Below, one piece after another: positions 60,369 through 61,400 of a DNA stretch of 61,400 nucleotides. Position 1 is the first letter of the stretch; each line of letters begins with the position of its first letter. Origin of the DNA: Myxococcota bacterium (GTDB taxonomy: Bacteria; Myxococcota_A; UBA9160; UBA4427); NCBI GenBank assembly GCA_028278345.1, contig JANQEL010000190.1, forward strand, positions 1 through 61,400, given 5' to 3'. Below the pieces are notes generated by a model. That model was not told the origin of the DNA, made no database searches, and saw only the letters and a list, made by a program, of their open reading frames with translations. Made by a program: the position numbers and the translations under genes.

Positions 60369-61400
60369 TTGAAAGCGCAAAAAAAGGCAGAGACTTCTTC
60401 GCGCACGACCACGTCGAAGACCGCCGCAAAGGCCGCGTCGAAGGCCGCCGCAAAGGCGCCCAAGACCGCAGCCAAGGGCGGTGGTAGCAAGGCGACCGCC
60501 AAGGCCGCTTCGAAGGCGGCGGTGAAGAGCGCGGCGAAGACCGACCCGAAGGACGGCAAGAAGGAAGCCGCGACCGAGGCGAACCCGGAGGACGTCGGCA
60601 AGGCGGTGACGGGCGCGACGCCGGTCGTTGCAGCCGAGGAACTCGATCCCGGCCGCGAACGCCGCCCGCTCGAGTCGTACTTCCAGGAGATCGGTGGCAC
60701 GCGCACGCTGAAGCGCGAAGAAGAGGTCTATCTCGCGAAGGACCTCGAGGCCGCAACGGCTGCGCTGCGCGACGTGCTCTACGCCGTCCCGAGTTCGGCC
60801 CGCCACGTGGTGGCGCGCTGGGATGCCCTGCGCGCGCTGTCGCACACGGGCGCCAAGCTCTCCGAATCGGTGGGCGACGAAGAAACGGGCGAGATCGCCG
60901 CACGCGTCGAGCGCGCAGTCAAGAAGCTGCGCACGTTGCTCACAGGTCGCGACGAGGCCTACGAAGTCACGAGTGGCGAGTACGGTCCCGAACTCAAGAA
61001 GTTCGACGCGAAGATCGCGAAGGAGATGCACAACGCGCGTCTTTCCCTCGTGCTCCTCGTCGAGCTGCGCGAGAACGTGCTGACGCTGGGCCGCGAGATC
61101 CGCAAGACGCGGCGCCGGACCAAGCGCCTGACCGAACTCGAAGCCGAAGCCGGTGTGCAGAAGGCGCACATGCTGCAGCTGGTCGACGAAGTCGAGAACG
61201 CGCACGAGCGGATGACGACGGTGAAGAACCGCTTCATCGAGCACAACCTCAAGCTCGTGGTCGCGATCGCGAAGGACTACCGCAACCTGGGTCTGTCGTT
61301 CCCCGACCTGATCCAGGAGGGCAACCTGGGCCTGATCCGTGCGGTCGAGAAGTTCGACCATCGGCGCGGTTTCAAGTTCTCGACCTACGCGGTGTGGTGG
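60369..61400 (+). CDS. rpoD: RNA polymerase primary sigma factor RpoD, N-terminal part (3' end outside window)
   Basis: Open to the last base. The first 65 residues are Lys/Ala/Thr-rich, histone-H1-like ([20 protein letters not shown]). Then follow region 1.2 ([30 protein letters not shown]), a non-conserved helical segment, and region 2 with [40 protein letters not shown] and [16 protein letters not shown], the core-binding and -10 recognition helices. The start is uncertain: a TTG at 60369 has AAGGG 9 nt upstream, while GTG codons at 60360 and 60348 are in frame with poor ribosome sites. Confidence 0.93.
   Translation, partial: MKAQKKAETSSRTTTSKTAAKAASKAAAKAPKTAAKGGGSKATAKAASKAAVKSAAKTDPKDGKKEAATEANPEDVGKAVTGATPVVAAEELDPGRERRPLESYFQEIGGTRTLKREEEVYLAKDLEAATAALRDVLYAVPSSARHVVARWDALRALSHTGAKLSESVGDEETGEIAARVERAVKKLRTLLTGRDEAYEVTSGEYGPELKKFDAKIAKEMHNARLSLVLLVELRENVLTLGREIRKTRRRTKRLTELEAEAGVQKAHMLQLVDEVENAHERMTTVKNRFIEHNLKLVVAIAKDYRNLGLSFPDLIQEGNLGLIRAVEKFDHRRGFKFSTYAVWW

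Noticed and set aside
1..61400. CRISPR arrays, tRNA or rRNA genes, transposases
   Set aside because: No regularly spaced repeats, cloverleaf-type sequences or DDE-transposase ORFs were seen on reading; this is not an exhaustive computed search.

Overview
The window is GC-rich chromosomal DNA with short intergenic gaps, Shine-Dalgarno sites of the AGGAGG type, a class-A bacterial RNase P RNA, an ftsA-ftsZ pair, a TonB-dependent receptor and a primary sigma factor with a Lys/Ala-rich head. Exosortase, many acyl-CoA enzymes, a P450, a thiolase/DUF35 pair and PilZ/GGDEF/EAL signalling suggest a free-living, diderm, deltaproteobacterium- or Myxococcota-like heterotroph. That placement is inference only; no marker was searched.

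Layout. 1-3.2 kb: end of ftsA, ftsZ with an apparently duplicated C-terminal partner-binding tail, a strong terminator and a crotonase-family gene. 3.2-9.5 kb: a sulfatase-fold enzyme, a GT-C-like membrane protein, an EpsI-like protein plus exosortase, ndk and a PilZ protein. 9.5-13.9 kb (minus strand): HxlR-type regulator, two acyl-CoA dehydrogenases and a quinone oxidoreductase, with a palindromic operator candidate in front. 13.9-17.8 kb: lipoprotein, MBL hydrolase, REC-GGDEF-EAL protein. 18.2-19.9 kb: a pyruvoyl-dependent arginine decarboxylase translationally coupled to an NNMT/PNMT-type methyltransferase, followed by a small membrane protein. 20.1-26.3 kb: TonB receptor, periplasmic binding protein and hybrid histidine kinase in one tight operon.

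26.4-34.8 kb is the most unusual part. rnpB is followed by a less GC-rich block of about 7.8 kb, bounded on the far side by a 44-nt repeat (41/44 identical) of the rnpB 3' end. Inside are four paralogous FlgO/CsgG-like exported proteins, an RDD membrane protein, an M48 metallopeptidase and a large membrane-anchored protein. No recombinase is visible. Directly beyond the right repeat lies a truncated DUF1348 gene. This looks like an island inserted at rnpB carrying an undescribed envelope system.

34.8-40.8 kb is a cyanate-use locus: an ANTAR antiterminator, a sigma-54-type promoter, a leader with mutually exclusive antiterminator and terminator hairpins, cynS, an ABC transporter of the nitrate/cyanate/bicarbonate family and a porin. 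40.9-48.3 kb carries assorted hydrolases (SnoaL-like, a zincin-like lipoprotein, DsbA-type isomerase, GH172/DUF2961, amidohydrolase, a second sulfatase-fold enzyme). 48.3-53.8 kb is a minus-strand catabolic operon (KstD-like flavoprotein, Ltp2-like thiolase, DUF35, SRPBCC, F420/deazaflavin-type protein, P450) facing a divergent TetR gene. 54.7-59.3 kb: DoxX-like protein, class III aminotransferase with divergent TetR, a crotonase and an ArgA-like acetyltransferase. The last kilobase is the start of rpoD, after a gap of about 1 kb with no convincing gene. No tRNA, rRNA, CRISPR array or intact transposase was seen.
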